64,000 nt of DNA from Lacrimispora sp. 210928-DFI.3.58 (GCF_020554865.1 NZ_JAJCIC010000009.1:62001-126000), one strand, 5' to 3'. Positions 46,537 through 55,017 are shown, counted from the stretch's first letter. The notes: generated by a model from the sequence alone, not told the origin. Made by a program: numbers and translations.

Positions 46537-46701
46537 CACGGCGGTAAATTGGATAAATATTGTATACAATATATACTCTCAGGGACCACAGGCACGAGGA
46601 TGTGCGGGGTTCCTGGGAGTGTTCTGTTTATTCCATAGGAAACTCCGCGAGGACCGCACTGCGGCGGTCCATAAGGAAAGACAATGAGGAGGAAATGATC
46701 T

Positions 46702-47922
46702 ATGTTCAAAATCAACGAAAACTATTTAAAGCTGCCGGGAAGCTATCTGTTTTCCACTATTGCAAAAAAGGTAGCGGCATTCCAGCAGGCCAATCCTGAC
46801 AAGAGAATCATCCGTTTAGGAATCGGCGATGTAACCCTTCCCATTGCCCCTGCCATTGTGGAGGCCATGCACAAGGCAGTTGACGAGATGGGGCGTGAGG
46901 AGACCTTCCACGGCTATGCCCCTGATCTGGGCTACGGCTTTCTGCGGGAAGTGATCGCTGAGAAGGACTATAAGGCCTTAGGCTGCCCCATTGAGGCGGA
47001 TGAGATCTTTGTCTCCGACGGCGCAAAGAGCGACTGCGGCAATATCCAGGAGATCTTCAGCGCTGACAGCCGTATTGCTGTGTGCGATCCCGTATATCCC
47101 GTTTATGTGGACTCCAATGTCATGGCAGGACGCACAGGAGAATATGACAGCGAGACAGGCGTGTGGAGCAATGTGATCTATATGCCCTGTACGGCAGAGA
47201 ATAACTTTGTGCCTGCCCTTCCGGAAGAGACGCCGGATCTGATCTATCTCTGTGTGCCGAACAACCCTACCGGAACCACTCTCACCAGGGATCAGCTGAA
47301 GGTGTGGGTAGATTATGCCAACAAGGTAGGTGCCGTTATCCTCTATGATGCAGCGTATGAGGCCTATATTTCTGAGGAGGATGTGCCCCACAGTATTTTT
47401 GAGATCGAGGGAGCACGCACCTGTGCCATTGAGTTCCGCTCCTTCTCAAAGAAGGCTGGCTTTACCGGAGTCCGCTTAGGCTTCACCGTAGTGCCGAAGG
47501 ATCTGACCTGCGGCGGTGTGATGCTCCATTCCCTGTGGGCCCGCCGCCACGGCACCAAATTCAACGGTGCTCCCTATATTGAGCAGAGGGCCGGAGAGGC
47601 TGTGTATTCCGAAGAGGGAAACAGGCAGGTAATGGAACAGGTTGCCTACTATAAGAAAAATGCAAGGGTGATCTATGACGGCTTAAAGGAGGCTGGCTAT
47701 ACGGTATTTGGCGGCGTCAACTCCCCTTATGTGTGGCTGAAGGTAGAGGACGGCATGACCAGCTGGGAGTTCTTTGATTACCTGTTGGAAAAAGCCAATG
47801 TGGTAGGCACTCCGGGCAGCGGCTTTGGCCCCAGCGGAGAAGGCTATTTCCGCCTGACAGCATTTGGAACTTACGAAAATACGGTGGAAGCCGTGGAACG
47901 CATGAAAGCATTAAAGAAATAA
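46702..47922 (+). CDS. dapL: LL-diaminopimelate aminotransferase
   Basis: A 406-residue PLP enzyme making LL-DAP from tetrahydrodipicolinate in one step, bypassing the acylated branches. It begins '[20 protein letters not shown]', the DapL-specific N-terminus, with '[19 protein letters not shown]', '[19 protein letters not shown]' and the PLP-Lys in '[14 protein letters not shown]'. A 165-base gap after dapF contains two hairpins (including GACCGC...GCGGTC at about 46650), but no lysine riboswitch core was recognised. GAGGAGG precedes the start. Confidence 0.97.
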   Translation: MFKINENYLKLPGSYLFSTIAKKVAAFQQANPDKRIIRLGIGDVTLPIAPAIVEAMHKAVDEMGREETFHGYAPDLGYGFLREVIAEKDYKALGCPIEADEIFVSDGAKSDCGNIQEIFSADSRIAVCDPVYPVYVDSNVMAGRTGEYDSETGVWSNVIYMPCTAENNFVPALPEETPDLIYLCVPNNPTGTTLTRDQLKVWVDYANKVGAVILYDAAYEAYISEEDVPHSIFEIEGARTCAIEFRSFSKKAGFTGVRLGFTVVPKDLTCGGVMLHSLWARRHGTKFNGAPYIEQRAGEAVYSEEGNRQVMEQVAYYKKNARVIYDGLKEAGYTVFGGVNSPYVWLKVEDGMTSWEFFDYLLEKANVVGTPGSGFGPSGEGYFRLTAFGTYENTVEAVERMKALKK

Positions 47923-47936
47923 TTTTATAAATCAGG

Positions 47937-47966
47937 TTGACAAGAAAGAAAAAAACGTTTATTATA
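47937..47966 (+). promoter_or_regulatory. Promoter of the Lrp-type regulator
   Basis: TTGACA (47937-47942) and ATTATA (47961-47966) with an 18-base spacer. It lies upstream of the terminator at 47996-48029. Confidence 0.6.
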
Positions 47967-47995
47967 CAACAATAAGAAAATAATTCTTTTCGAGC

Positions 47996-48029
47996 AAAAG
48001 CGTTCGGGCCAGAGGTTCGGGCGCTTTTT
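47996..48029 (+). terminator. Intrinsic terminator after dapL, ahead of the Lrp gene
   Basis: AAAGCG and CGCTTT arms enclose a GGCC/GGTT inner pairing and lead into TTTTT. It ends dapL transcription and may also attenuate the Lrp transcript, whose promoter is upstream. Confidence 0.75.
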
Positions 48030-48098
48030 CATTACATAGGCGGTTTTTACAGGCATATGGGAAGAAACAGTGCCGGAAAATAGGGAGGACATGAAATC

Positions 48099-48539
48099 AT
48101 GGATGACATCGACCGTAAGATATTAAAGCTGCTTCAGGACAATGCAAGGATGTCCCTGAAAACCATTGCAGAAAAGACATTTCTGTCATCACCGGCTGTA
48201 TCAGCCAGGATAGAAAAGCTGGAAAAGGATGGGATCATTTCAGGCTATCACGCAGTAGTGGATCCCATGAAGCTGGGCTATCATATTCTGGCATTTATCA
48301 ATCTGGATGTGATTCCTGAGGATAAGCCGAAGTTCTATGCCTATGCCCAGGAGGTCCCCAACGTGCTGGAGTGCAACTGCGTCACAGGGGAATATTCCAT
48401 GCTGCTGAAGGTGGCCTTCCAGAGCACCATGGAGCTGGATATCTTTATCGGGCAGCTCCAGAAATTCGGAAAGACCAGCACCCAGATCGTATTCTCCACC
48501 CAGGTAGGCCCCAGAGGAGTGGATGTGGAAGAAATCTAG
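48099..48539 (+). CDS. Lrp/AsnC-family transcriptional regulator
   Basis: A 146-residue regulator. The N-terminal winged helix-turn-helix is 'IDRKILKLLQDNARMSLKTI' with 'LSSPAVSARIEKLEKDGII'. The C-terminal RAM/AsnC ligand domain ends 'TQIVFSTQVGPRG'. It probably senses an amino acid. Its position behind dapL and near glnA fits control of nitrogen or amino-acid metabolism. GGAGG precedes ATG 48099 with a spacing of about 11 bases. Confidence 0.93.
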   Translation: MDDIDRKILKLLQDNARMSLKTIAEKTFLSSPAVSARIEKLEKDGIISGYHAVVDPMKLGYHILAFINLDVIPEDKPKFYAYAQEVPNVLECNCVTGEYSMLLKVAFQSTMELDIFIGQLQKFGKTSTQIVFSTQVGPRGVDVEEI

Positions 48540-48591
48540 TGTACTGTCTCATTCACTTTCAGTAGAATGGCGCAGAATGGATTTTCTGGCA

Positions 48592-48618
48592 ACTTTTGTC
48601 TCATCTTCACATATGGTA
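48592..48618 (+). promoter_or_regulatory. Sigma-K-like promoter for the amidase
   Basis: CATATGGTA (48610-48618) matches the sigma-K -10 pattern CATAnnnTA, and AC at 48592-48593 (within AACT) lies exactly 16 bases upstream as the sigma-K -35 requires. It is about 33 bases before the CwlC-like amidase start. Confidence 0.55.
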
Positions 48619-48650
48619 TAGGGTAAGGAATGATGTGAAGGAGAGCATAT

Positions 48651-49433
48651 ATGGCAGAGGTTAAACGTGTGATCATCGATGCCGGACACGGCGGGGATGA
48701 GCCCGGCGCTGTATTTGAAGGACGCCGGGAAAAGGACGACACGCTGCGGCTGGCTCTTGCAATAGGCGATATACTGGAAAACAGGGGAGTGGATGTGGTC
48801 TATACCAGGACAACGGATGTATTTGACACGCCTCTGGAAAAGGCCATGATCGCCAACCGTTCTGAGGGGGATTATTTTGTATCCATCCACAGGAACGCCA
48901 TGCCCATACCGGGTACTGGAAGCGGGTCAACCGTGCTGGTATATGAGGATACAGGGATTCCGGCCATGCTGGCAGGCAATATCCAGCAGAGGCTGGTAGA
49001 AACGGGCTTTGCAGACTTGGGAATACAGGAGCGGCCGGGAGTGATCGTCCTCAGAAGGACGCAGATGCCGGCTGTTCTGGTGGAAGCCGGTTTTATTGAC
49101 AATCCGTCAGACAACCGTTTCTTTGATGAGAACTTCGAGGCAATTGCCCAGGCAATTGCAGATGGAATCTCAGAGACGATCCGAGAGCAGGAGGAGGCAA
49201 GAACGGCCTACTACCAGGTCCAGGTGGGGGCCTTCCGCACCCGGATGCCTGGGGAGCGTCTGGTGAATGAGCTCCGGACAAAGGGACTGCCTGCATTTCT
49301 GGTCTATGATGACGGCCTGTACAAGGCACGCGTGGGCGCATTTCTAAATATGGACAATGCAGTGAGGATGGAGCGGACAGTGAGAAATCTGGGCTATCCT
49401 ACCATGCTTGTGAGGGAGCCGGCCATCTATTGA
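48651..49433 (+). CDS. N-acetylmuramoyl-L-alanine amidase with SPOR domain (CwlC-like)
   Basis: A 260-residue zinc amidase cleaving the MurNAc-L-Ala bond. The Amidase_3 domain has 'IIDAGHGG' (His 13), 'GRREKDDTL' (Glu 27), 'FVSIHRNAM' (second His) and 'VLVEAGFIDN' (catalytic Glu). Residues about 185-260 form a SPOR peptidoglycan-binding domain ('YYQVQVGAFRTRMPGERLVN'). There is no signal peptide. Size, domain order and lack of export signal match B. subtilis CwlC, which opens the mother-cell wall after sporulation. The sigma-K-like promoter agrees. Confidence 0.9.
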   Translation: MAEVKRVIIDAGHGGDEPGAVFEGRREKDDTLRLALAIGDILENRGVDVVYTRTTDVFDTPLEKAMIANRSEGDYFVSIHRNAMPIPGTGSGSTVLVYEDTGIPAMLAGNIQQRLVETGFADLGIQERPGVIVLRRTQMPAVLVEAGFIDNPSDNRFFDENFEAIAQAIADGISETIREQEEARTAYYQVQVGAFRTRMPGERLVNELRTKGLPAFLVYDDGLYKARVGAFLNMDNAVRMERTVRNLGYPTMLVREPAIY

Positions 49434-49479
49434 TTAATATGAAGGTTTTAGAAAAATGAAAGCAGGAACAAGATTGGCA

Positions 49480-49509
49480 GCAGCCGGATGGATAGGATCC
49501 GGCTGCTTT
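49480..49509 (+). terminator. Weak terminator of the amidase gene
   Basis: GCAGCCGGAT (49480-49489) and ATCCGGCTGC (49497-49506) form a perfect stem followed by TTT. Another hairpin, ACCGCC/GGCGGT, lies at about 49546-49560 before TTTTT. Confidence 0.6.
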
Positions 49510-49606
49510 GGCCTGCATGGAGATGCTGTTTTGCGCAGCAGTACGGACCGCCTGGGCGGTGGTGCTTTTTGGCGGCAAAGGTACATGGAAGAGAACAGGA
49601 GGAAGC

Positions 49607-50170
49607 ATGGAGAGGGCAGAGGAGAAGAGGCTGTTCAGGAAAAAGCTGAGGGAAGAGGTAAAGGCTCTTGGGCAGGAATACTGCAAAAGTGCGGATAAGT
49701 CTATACGGGATCAGGTTGTATCCATGCCGGAATACCAGAGAGCAGGCACCATATTCTGCTTTGTGGGCCGTCAGGATGAGATCAACACCATGCCGCTCAT
49801 TCTGGATGCCCTTTTTCAGGGAAAACGGGTGGGCGTGCCTAAATGCGTGGCAGAGGGGATCATGGAGGTGCGCCGGATAACCGGAAAAGAGGATCTGGAG
49901 CCCGGAAGCTATGGAATACTGGAGCCGAAAAAGGGGACAGGTCTCATAGGGCCGGAGGAGATCGATCTCTCGCTGATCCCATGCCTTTCCTGCAGCCCAG
50001 ACGGAAGACGTCTGGGCTATGGAGGAGGCTATTATGACAGGTATCTGCGGGAGGCAGCAGGGGCAAAGGCAGTGCTGTGCAGAAAACGGCTCATGCGGGA
50101 GGATATTCCGGTGGAAGAGCATGATATGCGGATAGGGCTTGTGGTAAATGAAGATGGAATTATAAGATAA
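49607..50170 (+). CDS. 5-formyltetrahydrofolate cyclo-ligase
   Basis: A 187-residue enzyme (MTHFS) converting 5-formyl-THF to 5,10-methenyl-THF with ATP. It has the N-terminal 'EEKRLFRKKLREEVKALG', 'FCFVGRQDEINTMPLI', 'VGVPKC' and the nucleotide-binding motif 'GRRLGYGGGYYDRYL'. The open frame extends upstream, but ATG 49607 has AGGAGG just before it and begins the fold. It is convergent with ribH, with only 6 bases between the stop codons. Confidence 0.95.
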   Translation: MERAEEKRLFRKKLREEVKALGQEYCKSADKSIRDQVVSMPEYQRAGTIFCFVGRQDEINTMPLILDALFQGKRVGVPKCVAEGIMEVRRITGKEDLEPGSYGILEPKKGTGLIGPEEIDLSLIPCLSCSPDGRRLGYGGGYYDRYLREAAGAKAVLCRKRLMREDIPVEEHDMRIGLVVNEDGIIR

Positions 50171-50176
50171 GCCCCA

Positions 50177-50641
50177 TTATCCGATCTGCCGGATCAGGTT
50201 CACCATCTCAATGGCTCCCAGGGCGCAGTCATAGCCTTTGTTTCCTGCCTTTGAGCCAGCCCTCTCAATGGCCTGCTCAATGTTCTCCGTTGTCAGCACA
50301 CCGAACATAACGGGAATGCCGGTGGATAAGGATACCTGGGCAATGCCCTTGGAAACCTCATTGCACACATAGTCATAGTGCGTGGTGCTTCCACGGATAA
50401 CGGAGCCTACGCAGATGACAGCGTCATACTTGCCGCTTTCCGCCATTTTGGAGGCGATCAGGGGGATCTCAAAGGCGCCCGGAACCCACGCCACATCGAT
50501 GTCCTCCTCTGCCACATCGTGCCTTTTCAGGCCGTCTAAGGCTCCGCCTACCAGCTTTGAGGTGATAAATTCATTGAAACGGGAAGCTACGATCCCTACT
50601 CTGATCTTCTGCGGTACAAGTTTTCCTTCTAATACGTTCAT
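50177..50641 (-). CDS. ribH: 6,7-dimethyl-8-ribityllumazine synthase
   Basis: A 154-residue lumazine synthase condensing the pyrimidine intermediate with DHBP, the penultimate riboflavin step. '[20 protein letters not shown]', '[12 protein letters not shown]', '[14 protein letters not shown]' (with the catalytic His) and '[20 protein letters not shown]' are all present. It is last in the minus-strand rib operon. Confidence 0.98.
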   Translation of the reverse strand: MNVLEGKLVPQKIRVGIVASRFNEFITSKLVGGALDGLKRHDVAEEDIDVAWVPGAFEIPLIASKMAESGKYDAVICVGSVIRGSTTHYDYVCNEVSKGIAQVSLSTGIPVMFGVLTTENIEQAIERAGSKAGNKGYDCALGAIEMVNLIRQIG

Positions 50642-50668
50642 GATTGATTCTCCTTTTGTTTCATTTAT

Positions 50669-50698
50669 TTTCTATTTCGCTCGTCCCCTGCTCCATGA
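50669..50698. repeat. Copy 2 of a short interspersed sequence
   Basis: Contains 'cgctcgtcccctgctccat', nearly the same as 9134-9164. It lies in the 88-base gap between ribBA and ribH, adjoining a hairpin. Confidence 0.45.
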
Positions 50699-50706
50699 AG
50701 CAGCGG

Positions 50707-50727
50707 GAAACGCAAACGCTGCGTTTC
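50707..50727. repeat. Hairpin between ribBA and ribH
   Basis: GAAACGCA (50707-50714) and TGCGTTTC (50720-50727) are perfect arms. There is no T-run on either strand, so it is more likely an RNA-processing or stability hairpin than a terminator. Confidence 0.5.
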
Positions 50728-50729
50728 TG

Positions 50730-51929
50730 TCAATAGTTTAAAATGTGTCCCATGCGGCGCTGCTTTGTGCGCAGGTAAAACAGATCGTAAGCAGTGGCAT
50801 CCATCTGGATCGGAAGCCGTTCCTTGATCTCGATGCCATAGTCGGATAGCTGGTACACCTTGTCGGGATTGTTTGTTAAAAGCCGCAGGGTTTTCGCTCC
50901 CAGATCCTTTAAGATCTGAGCCCCGGTGAAATACTCCCTTAAGTCTCCCGCAAAGCCCAGGGCCAGGTTGGCATCCAGGGTGTCCATGCCATTGTCCTGG
51001 AGCTCGTAGGCCTTTAGCTTGTTTACCAGGCCGATCCCGCGGCCCTCCTGGCGCATGTAGAGGAGGACTCCTCTTCCCTCCGACTCAATACGGCTCATGG
51101 CGGCGGCCAGCTGCTGGCCGCAGTCACAGCGGATGGAGCCAAAAGCATCGCCTGTCAGGCATTCTGAGTGGACACGGCAGATCAGGTCCTGTCCATCTCC
51201 AATGTCGCCCTTTACAAGAGCTACATGATGCTCCCCTGTGAGACGGCTGACGTAGCAGTGGGCTTTAAACAGGCCGAAGCGAGTGGGCATATTGGTGACG
51301 GCAACGCAGTCAACCAGCTTTTCATGGCGCTTGCGGTAATCCTGGAGGGACTTGATGGTGATGAACTTGAGATCCCATTTTTGGGCAAGCTCTATGAGCT
51401 CCGGGGTGCGCATCATGGTCCCGTCCTCCCGCATGATCTCGCAGCAGAGTCCGCATTCCTTAAGCCCTGCCAGGCGCATAAGATCCACGGTGGCCTCCGT
51501 GTGTCCGGGACGCTCTAAGACGCCGTTCTTCTTTGCCATGAGAGGAAACATATGGCCCGGACGGCGGAAATCCTCCGGCCTTGCATCCTCCGAAACACAG
51601 GCTCTGGCCGTGACGCCCCGCTCCTGGGCGGAAATGCCTGTGGTGGTGGTCACGTGGTCAATGGAAACCGTAAAGGCTGTTTCGTGGCTTTCCGTATTCT
51701 CTGTTACCATCTGGGGAAACTGAAGCTTTTTGCAGAGCTCTCTGCTCATAGGCATGCAGATCAGCCCTTTTCCGTGTACTGCCATAAAGTTTACATTTTC
51801 TGTGGTGGCAAACTGGGCGGCGCAGATAAAATCGCCTTCATTTTCCCTGTCCTCGTCATCCGTCACAAGGATCAGCCGTCCCTGTTTTAAATCCTCCAGG
51901 GCTTCTTCTACTGTGTTGAACTGAAACAT
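50730..51929 (-). CDS. ribBA: Bifunctional DHBP synthase / GTP cyclohydrolase II
   Basis: A 399-residue fusion starting both branches of riboflavin synthesis. The N-terminal RibB domain has '[17 protein letters not shown]' and '[16 protein letters not shown]'. The C-terminal RibA domain has the zinc cysteines in '[18 protein letters not shown]' and the substrate site '[14 protein letters not shown]'. AAGGAGGTA precedes ATG 51929. It follows ribE by 19 bases. Confidence 0.98.
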   Translation of the reverse strand: MFQFNTVEEALEDLKQGRLILVTDDEDRENEGDFICAAQFATTENVNFMAVHGKGLICMPMSRELCKKLQFPQMVTENTESHETAFTVSIDHVTTTTGISAQERGVTARACVSEDARPEDFRRPGHMFPLMAKKNGVLERPGHTEATVDLMRLAGLKECGLCCEIMREDGTMMRTPELIELAQKWDLKFITIKSLQDYRKRHEKLVDCVAVTNMPTRFGLFKAHCYVSRLTGEHHVALVKGDIGDGQDLICRVHSECLTGDAFGSIRCDCGQQLAAAMSRIESEGRGVLLYMRQEGRGIGLVNKLKAYELQDNGMDTLDANLALGFAGDLREYFTGAQILKDLGAKTLRLLTNNPDKVYQLSDYGIEIKERLPIQMDATAYDLFYLRTKQRRMGHILNY

Positions 51930-51948
51930 ATGGATACCTCCTTGATGA

Positions 51949-52713
51949 TTAAAATCCGTATTTATGCAGCATTTCCATTGTGATGCCCGCTGAGCTGGCT
52001 GTGTCTGTCCGGAAGGACCCGGAAGGCGGTTTGGAATTATGTCGATGAAGCGACCCGCCGCAGGCGGAGAATCCTGCGGAGCAGGATTCTTTTTTTATGG
52101 AAGATCCGGGTGCAGCCTCCAATTTTCCCCAGGACAGCAGCTGTTCCACATACTTTCCGATGCAGTCATTTTCCAGGTTTACAATGTCCCCGGCCTTTTT
52201 GCGGGACAGGGCAGTGGAGGCAGCCGTGTGGGGGATGATGGAAACGCTGAAATCCTCTCTGCCCGTCCGTGCCACGGTCAGGCTGATGCCATCAATGGCA
52301 ACGGAGCCCTTTTCTACAGTCAGGCGTAGGATGGATGACGGAGCGGAGATGGTGTACCAGACAGCATTGTCATCCCGTCTCACATTGGTGATGGTTCCGG
52401 TGCCGTCCACATGGCCGGATACGATGTGACCTCCCAGCCGGCCTCCCAGGGCCATGGCCCGCTCCAGGTTGACGGGGCTTCCGGGAGCCAGGGCGCTTAA
52501 GGAGGAGCGGTTCATGGTCTCCGGCATGACATCAGCTATGAAGCCTGATGGGATAAGGCCTGTGACCGTCAGGCAGACACCATTTGTGGAAATGCTGTCC
52601 CCGATGCTTGTTCCCTGGGTAACGGTTTTGGCTTTGATCTTAATGGAGCAGGAGCGCGCTCCCCGGCTTACGGAAAGGACGGTGCCGACTTCTTCTATGA
52701 TTCCTGTGAACAT
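51949..52713 (-). CDS. ribE: Riboflavin synthase alpha chain with C-terminal insertion
   Basis: A 254-residue enzyme dismutating two lumazines to riboflavin. It has the two lumazine-binding repeats: '[12 protein letters not shown]...GVCLTVTG' and '[15 protein letters not shown]...GISLTV', and ends '[11 protein letters not shown]' as usual. Normal length is about 210-220. Some 45 residues between 'VEQLLSWGK' and 'ITMEML' have no place in the family and include '[20 protein letters not shown]'; the DNA there is hairpin-rich, suggesting an inserted element. Both domains are intact, so it is probably active. It overlaps ribD by 19 bases. Confidence 0.93.
   Translation of the reverse strand: MFTGIIEEVGTVLSVSRGARSCSIKIKAKTVTQGTSIGDSISTNGVCLTVTGLIPSGFIADVMPETMNRSSLSALAPGSPVNLERAMALGGRLGGHIVSGHVDGTGTITNVRRDDNAVWYTISAPSSILRLTVEKGSVAIDGISLTVARTGREDFSVSIIPHTAASTALSRKKAGDIVNLENDCIGKYVEQLLSWGKLEAAPGSSIKKESCSAGFSACGGSLHRHNSKPPSGSFRTDTASSAGITMEMLHKYGF
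52036..52096 (+). repeat. Hairpin-rich insertion within ribE
   Basis: GAATCCTGC (52069-52077) and GCAGGATTC (52081-52089) form a perfect stem followed by TTTTTTT on the plus strand, antisense to ribE, with CCGCC-GCA-GGCGG (about 52055-52067) beside it. It codes for residues absent from other riboflavin synthases, so I read it as an inserted repeat. Boundaries are approximate. Confidence 0.6.
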
Positions 52714-53834
52714 GGTGCTGCCTGCCTTTCATCTGTAGTATTGATGGAGGGAAGGACATCGCTCTCCACCAGGATATCATCCCCGATCCTGGTGACGGAT
52801 CTGGCAATAAGGGAAAATGCTTCATCCGGCACATTTACGCCCCTGCCGCCTACGGGCGATCTGGCATCCCGGCCTCCGAAGAGCTTTGGGGCAATGTAGG
52901 CCTGTACCCTGTTTACGATCCCTGCCCGCAGGGCAGACCAGTTGAGCTCCCCGCCGCCTTCTAAAAGAACACTGTCAATGCCGCGCTTTCCCAGCTCGTC
53001 CATGAGGGCTGCAAGGTCTGTGTGACCGTCATGCTCCGGCAGGGAGAGGATTTCATAGCCCATATCCAGATATGGACAGAGCGCATCCTGGTCCTTCACA
53101 CAGGTGGCAAGGAGAGTGGGAAATTCCCGCGCTGTCCTGCTGATATTGGAATCAAGGGGCATGCGCAGGCCGCTGTCGCAGATAATGCGCAGAGGCGTAT
53201 GTCCGCCGGGCTCCCGGCAGGTGAGCAGGGGATCGTCTGCAAGGACCGTTCCGATACCGGCCATGATGGCGCTGTAGATGCCTCTGTCCCGGTGGACCTT
53301 TTTGCGGGCTTCCTCTCCGGTGATCCAGCGGGAGCTTCCGTTCCAGGTAGCGATCTTCCCGTCCATTGTCATGGCATATTTCATAATGACATAAGGGCGT
53401 TTGGTGCGGATGTAGTGGAAGAAGACCGGGTTGATGGAATCGCATTCCTCCCGGAGGACGCCCTCTGTCACTTCAATTCCATGGGCTTTCAGGATAGAGA
53501 CGCCCTTTCCTGATACAAGGGGATTGGGATCCGCGGACCCGATCACGACCCGGCTTAGCCCATGCTCAATAATGGCGTCCGTACAGGGCGGCGTTTTCCC
53601 GTGGTGGCAGCAGGGCTCTAAGGTGACGTAAATGGTTGCTCCCTCTGGGGACTGCGTGCAGGAGGCCAGGGCATTGCGCTCCGCGTGGAGCCCGCCGTAA
53701 GCCTCATGATAGCCCTGGCCGATGATGCGGCCATCCTTGACAATGACAGCCCCTACCATGGGATTGGGCGAGACGCGCCCCCGGCCCTTTACGGCAAGCG
53801 CTAGGGCGAGAGACATATAATCCGTATCATTCAT
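52695..53834 (-). CDS. ribD: Bifunctional riboflavin deaminase/reductase RibD
   Basis: A 379-residue enzyme performing the second and third pyrimidine steps. The N-terminal deaminase has the zinc ligands in 'GLHAERNALASC' and 'LEPCCHHGKTPPCTDAI'. The C-terminal reductase has 'RPYVIMKYAMTMDGKIAT', 'SRWITGEEARKKVHRDR' and 'LLEGGGELNWSAL'. The frame is open 78 codons further up through the leader, but ATG 53834 with AGGAGGT nine bases away begins the deaminase fold. First gene of the rib operon. Confidence 0.97.
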   Translation of the reverse strand: MNDTDYMSLALALAVKGRGRVSPNPMVGAVIVKDGRIIGQGYHEAYGGLHAERNALASCTQSPEGATIYVTLEPCCHHGKTPPCTDAIIEHGLSRVVIGSADPNPLVSGKGVSILKAHGIEVTEGVLREECDSINPVFFHYIRTKRPYVIMKYAMTMDGKIATWNGSSRWITGEEARKKVHRDRGIYSAIMAGIGTVLADDPLLTCREPGGHTPLRIICDSGLRMPLDSNISRTAREFPTLLATCVKDQDALCPYLDMGYEILSLPEHDGHTDLAALMDELGKRGIDSVLLEGGGELNWSALRAGIVNRVQAYIAPKLFGGRDARSPVGGRGVNVPDEAFSLIARSVTRIGDDILVESDVLPSINTTDERQAAPCSQES

Positions 53835-53932
53835 AGATTTATACCTCCTGGTGTATTTGTCCGGGCAAAAGGCACTGGCCTGTGCAGCTGTAAAAGGGCG
53901 GTTGCAGAATTGTGCGGCAAGGTGCAGGCAGC

Positions 53933-53962
53933 AAAAAAGCCCGGAACGTTCGTTCAGGGCTT
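53933..53962 (-). terminator. Second intrinsic terminator in the rib leader
   Basis: On the minus strand AAGCCCTGAACG pairs with CGTTCCGGGCTT (one mismatch) around AA and runs into TTTTTT. It lies about 100 bases upstream of ribD and 80 bases beyond the first terminator. Confidence 0.85.
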
Positions 53963-54042
53963 GTGGCGGGAATACATGTGTTGAATCGGAAAACAGGAAA
54001 TAAATGGAGATATACCGGTTTGCCTGCCGGACATTTTCCAAT

Positions 54043-54074
54043 AAAAAACCTGGAATGATGTTTTTCATTCCAGG
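54043..54074 (-). terminator. First terminator after the FMN riboswitch
   Basis: On the minus strand CCTGGAATGA pairs with TCATTCCAGG around AAAACA-type loop sequence and is followed by TTTTTTATT. Its spacing of about 55 bases from the aptamer fits the usual expression platform. Confidence 0.85.
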
Positions 54075-54127
54075 GCATGTTTACCAATCAAATATGCGGA
54101 CGATCCCATAAAGGGATATCCATATGT

Positions 54128-54238
54128 TCTCTTCTTTCATCCAGACTATACTGTCGGCTTCGGAGTTTCACCGAATCATACCTTGCGGCTCGTGGGCTTT
54201 ACCACCGGTAGGGACTTGCACCCTGCCCTGAAGAACTT
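54128..54238 (-). promoter_or_regulatory. FMN riboswitch (RFN element)
   Basis: On the minus strand the RFN consensus is clear: 'tcttcagggcagggtg', 'agtccctaccggtggta', 'aagcccacgagc', 'gattcggtgaaactccgaa', 'gccgacagtatagtctgg' and 'atgaaagaaga', closing P1 with the 5' 'tcttc'. FMN binding should promote termination at a downstream terminator and shut off ribD-ribE-ribBA-ribH. Confidence 0.97.
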
Positions 54239-54253
54239 ATTTCGCTGTAAGTG

Positions 54254-54282
54254 ATTATAATACCATAGCAGAATGTTGTCAA
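54254..54282 (-). promoter_or_regulatory. Promoter of the riboflavin operon
   Basis: On the minus strand TTGACA (54282-54277) and TATAAT (54259-54254), both perfect, are 17 bases apart, immediately upstream of the riboswitch. Confidence 0.85.
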
Positions 54283-54318
54283 GAATATTCTGATTTTATA
54301 TAACATTCCTCGATTCTG

Positions 54319-54327
54319 TGCTATAAT
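54319..54327 (+). promoter_or_regulatory. Extended -10 promoter for the cytidylate-kinase-like gene
   Basis: TGC TATAAT (TATAAT at 54322-54327) with a poor -35, about 55 bases before the start codon. It is back to back with the rib promoter. Confidence 0.5.
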
Positions 54328-54381
54328 TGAGACAACAGAGGCTGTTGGTGTTCTACATTTTCATAACTGGGAGGCGGGTAT

Positions 54382-55017
54382 ATGAAGGATGGAAGGAAAC
54401 TTATTTTAACCATTGGCAGGCAGTATGGCAGCGGAGGCCATGAGGTTGGGAAGCAGCTGGCAGAGGCGCTGGGGCTGGATCTTTATGATAAGAATATCCT
54501 GCGCATGAATTCCAATGAGAGTGGTATCAAGGAGAGCTATTATCATATGGCGGATGAGAGGGCCGGGGATAAGCTGCTTTACAAGATTGTAAAAAGCATG
54601 ACACCGGAAAATGGAGCGCCATCCCTGGGGGCTGACCTGGTTTCAGCGGACAACCTGTTCCGGTTCCAGTCAGAGGTGATACGCAAGCTGGCGGCCGCGG
54701 AGGACTGTGTGATCATTGGGCGGTGTGCTGACTATGTCCTGGAGGGGACAGAGGGGCTGGTGCGGGTGTTTATCTATGCGGATATGGATTTCAGGGTCAA
54801 TAGGATCACGGAAAAGGGGTATTACGATCCCAAGGATGTGAAAAAAAATATCCGCCGCATTGACCGTGAACGCCGTGATTATCACCGGTATTATACGGGG
54901 AAGGACTGGGAGAATGTGGAAAATTATGACCTGATGATCAATACGGCTGCTATGGGAATAGACGGAGCAGTGGAGACCGTGAAGGCGTATCTGCGGATCA
55001 AAGGGTATGAGGTATAA
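54382..55017 (+). CDS. Cytidylate kinase-like protein (second copy)
   Basis: A 211-residue member of the same family as 39387-39971. It has 'TIGRQYGSGGHEVGKQLAEA', 'LDLYDKNILRMNSNESG', 'VIIGRCADYVLEGTEG' and 'RVFIYADMDFRVNRI'; the tail 'RDYHRYYTGKDWENVENYDL' also matches the first copy's ending. The P-loop variant GSGG replaces GxxGxGKS. The substrate is unknown; two diverged copies in 15 kb argue for distinct roles. GGGAGGCGGG precedes the start. Confidence 0.88.
   Translation: MKDGRKLILTIGRQYGSGGHEVGKQLAEALGLDLYDKNILRMNSNESGIKESYYHMADERAGDKLLYKIVKSMTPENGAPSLGADLVSADNLFRFQSEVIRKLAAAEDCVIIGRCADYVLEGTEGLVRVFIYADMDFRVNRITEKGYYDPKDVKKNIRRIDRERRDYHRYYTGKDWENVENYDLMINTAAMGIDGAVETVKAYLRIKGYEV

Noticed and set aside
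46537..46701. Lysine riboswitch before dapL
   Set aside because: Two hairpins are present, but none of the conserved lysine-aptamer core blocks were recognised.
46560..46799. Short plus-strand frames before and overlapping dapL
   Set aside because: They overlap the strong dapL start in another frame and show no protein family features.
53835..54068. 78-codon upstream extension of ribD
   Set aside because: It would cross both the second terminator and leader RNA; ATG 53834 has the ribosome site and starts the deaminase domain.
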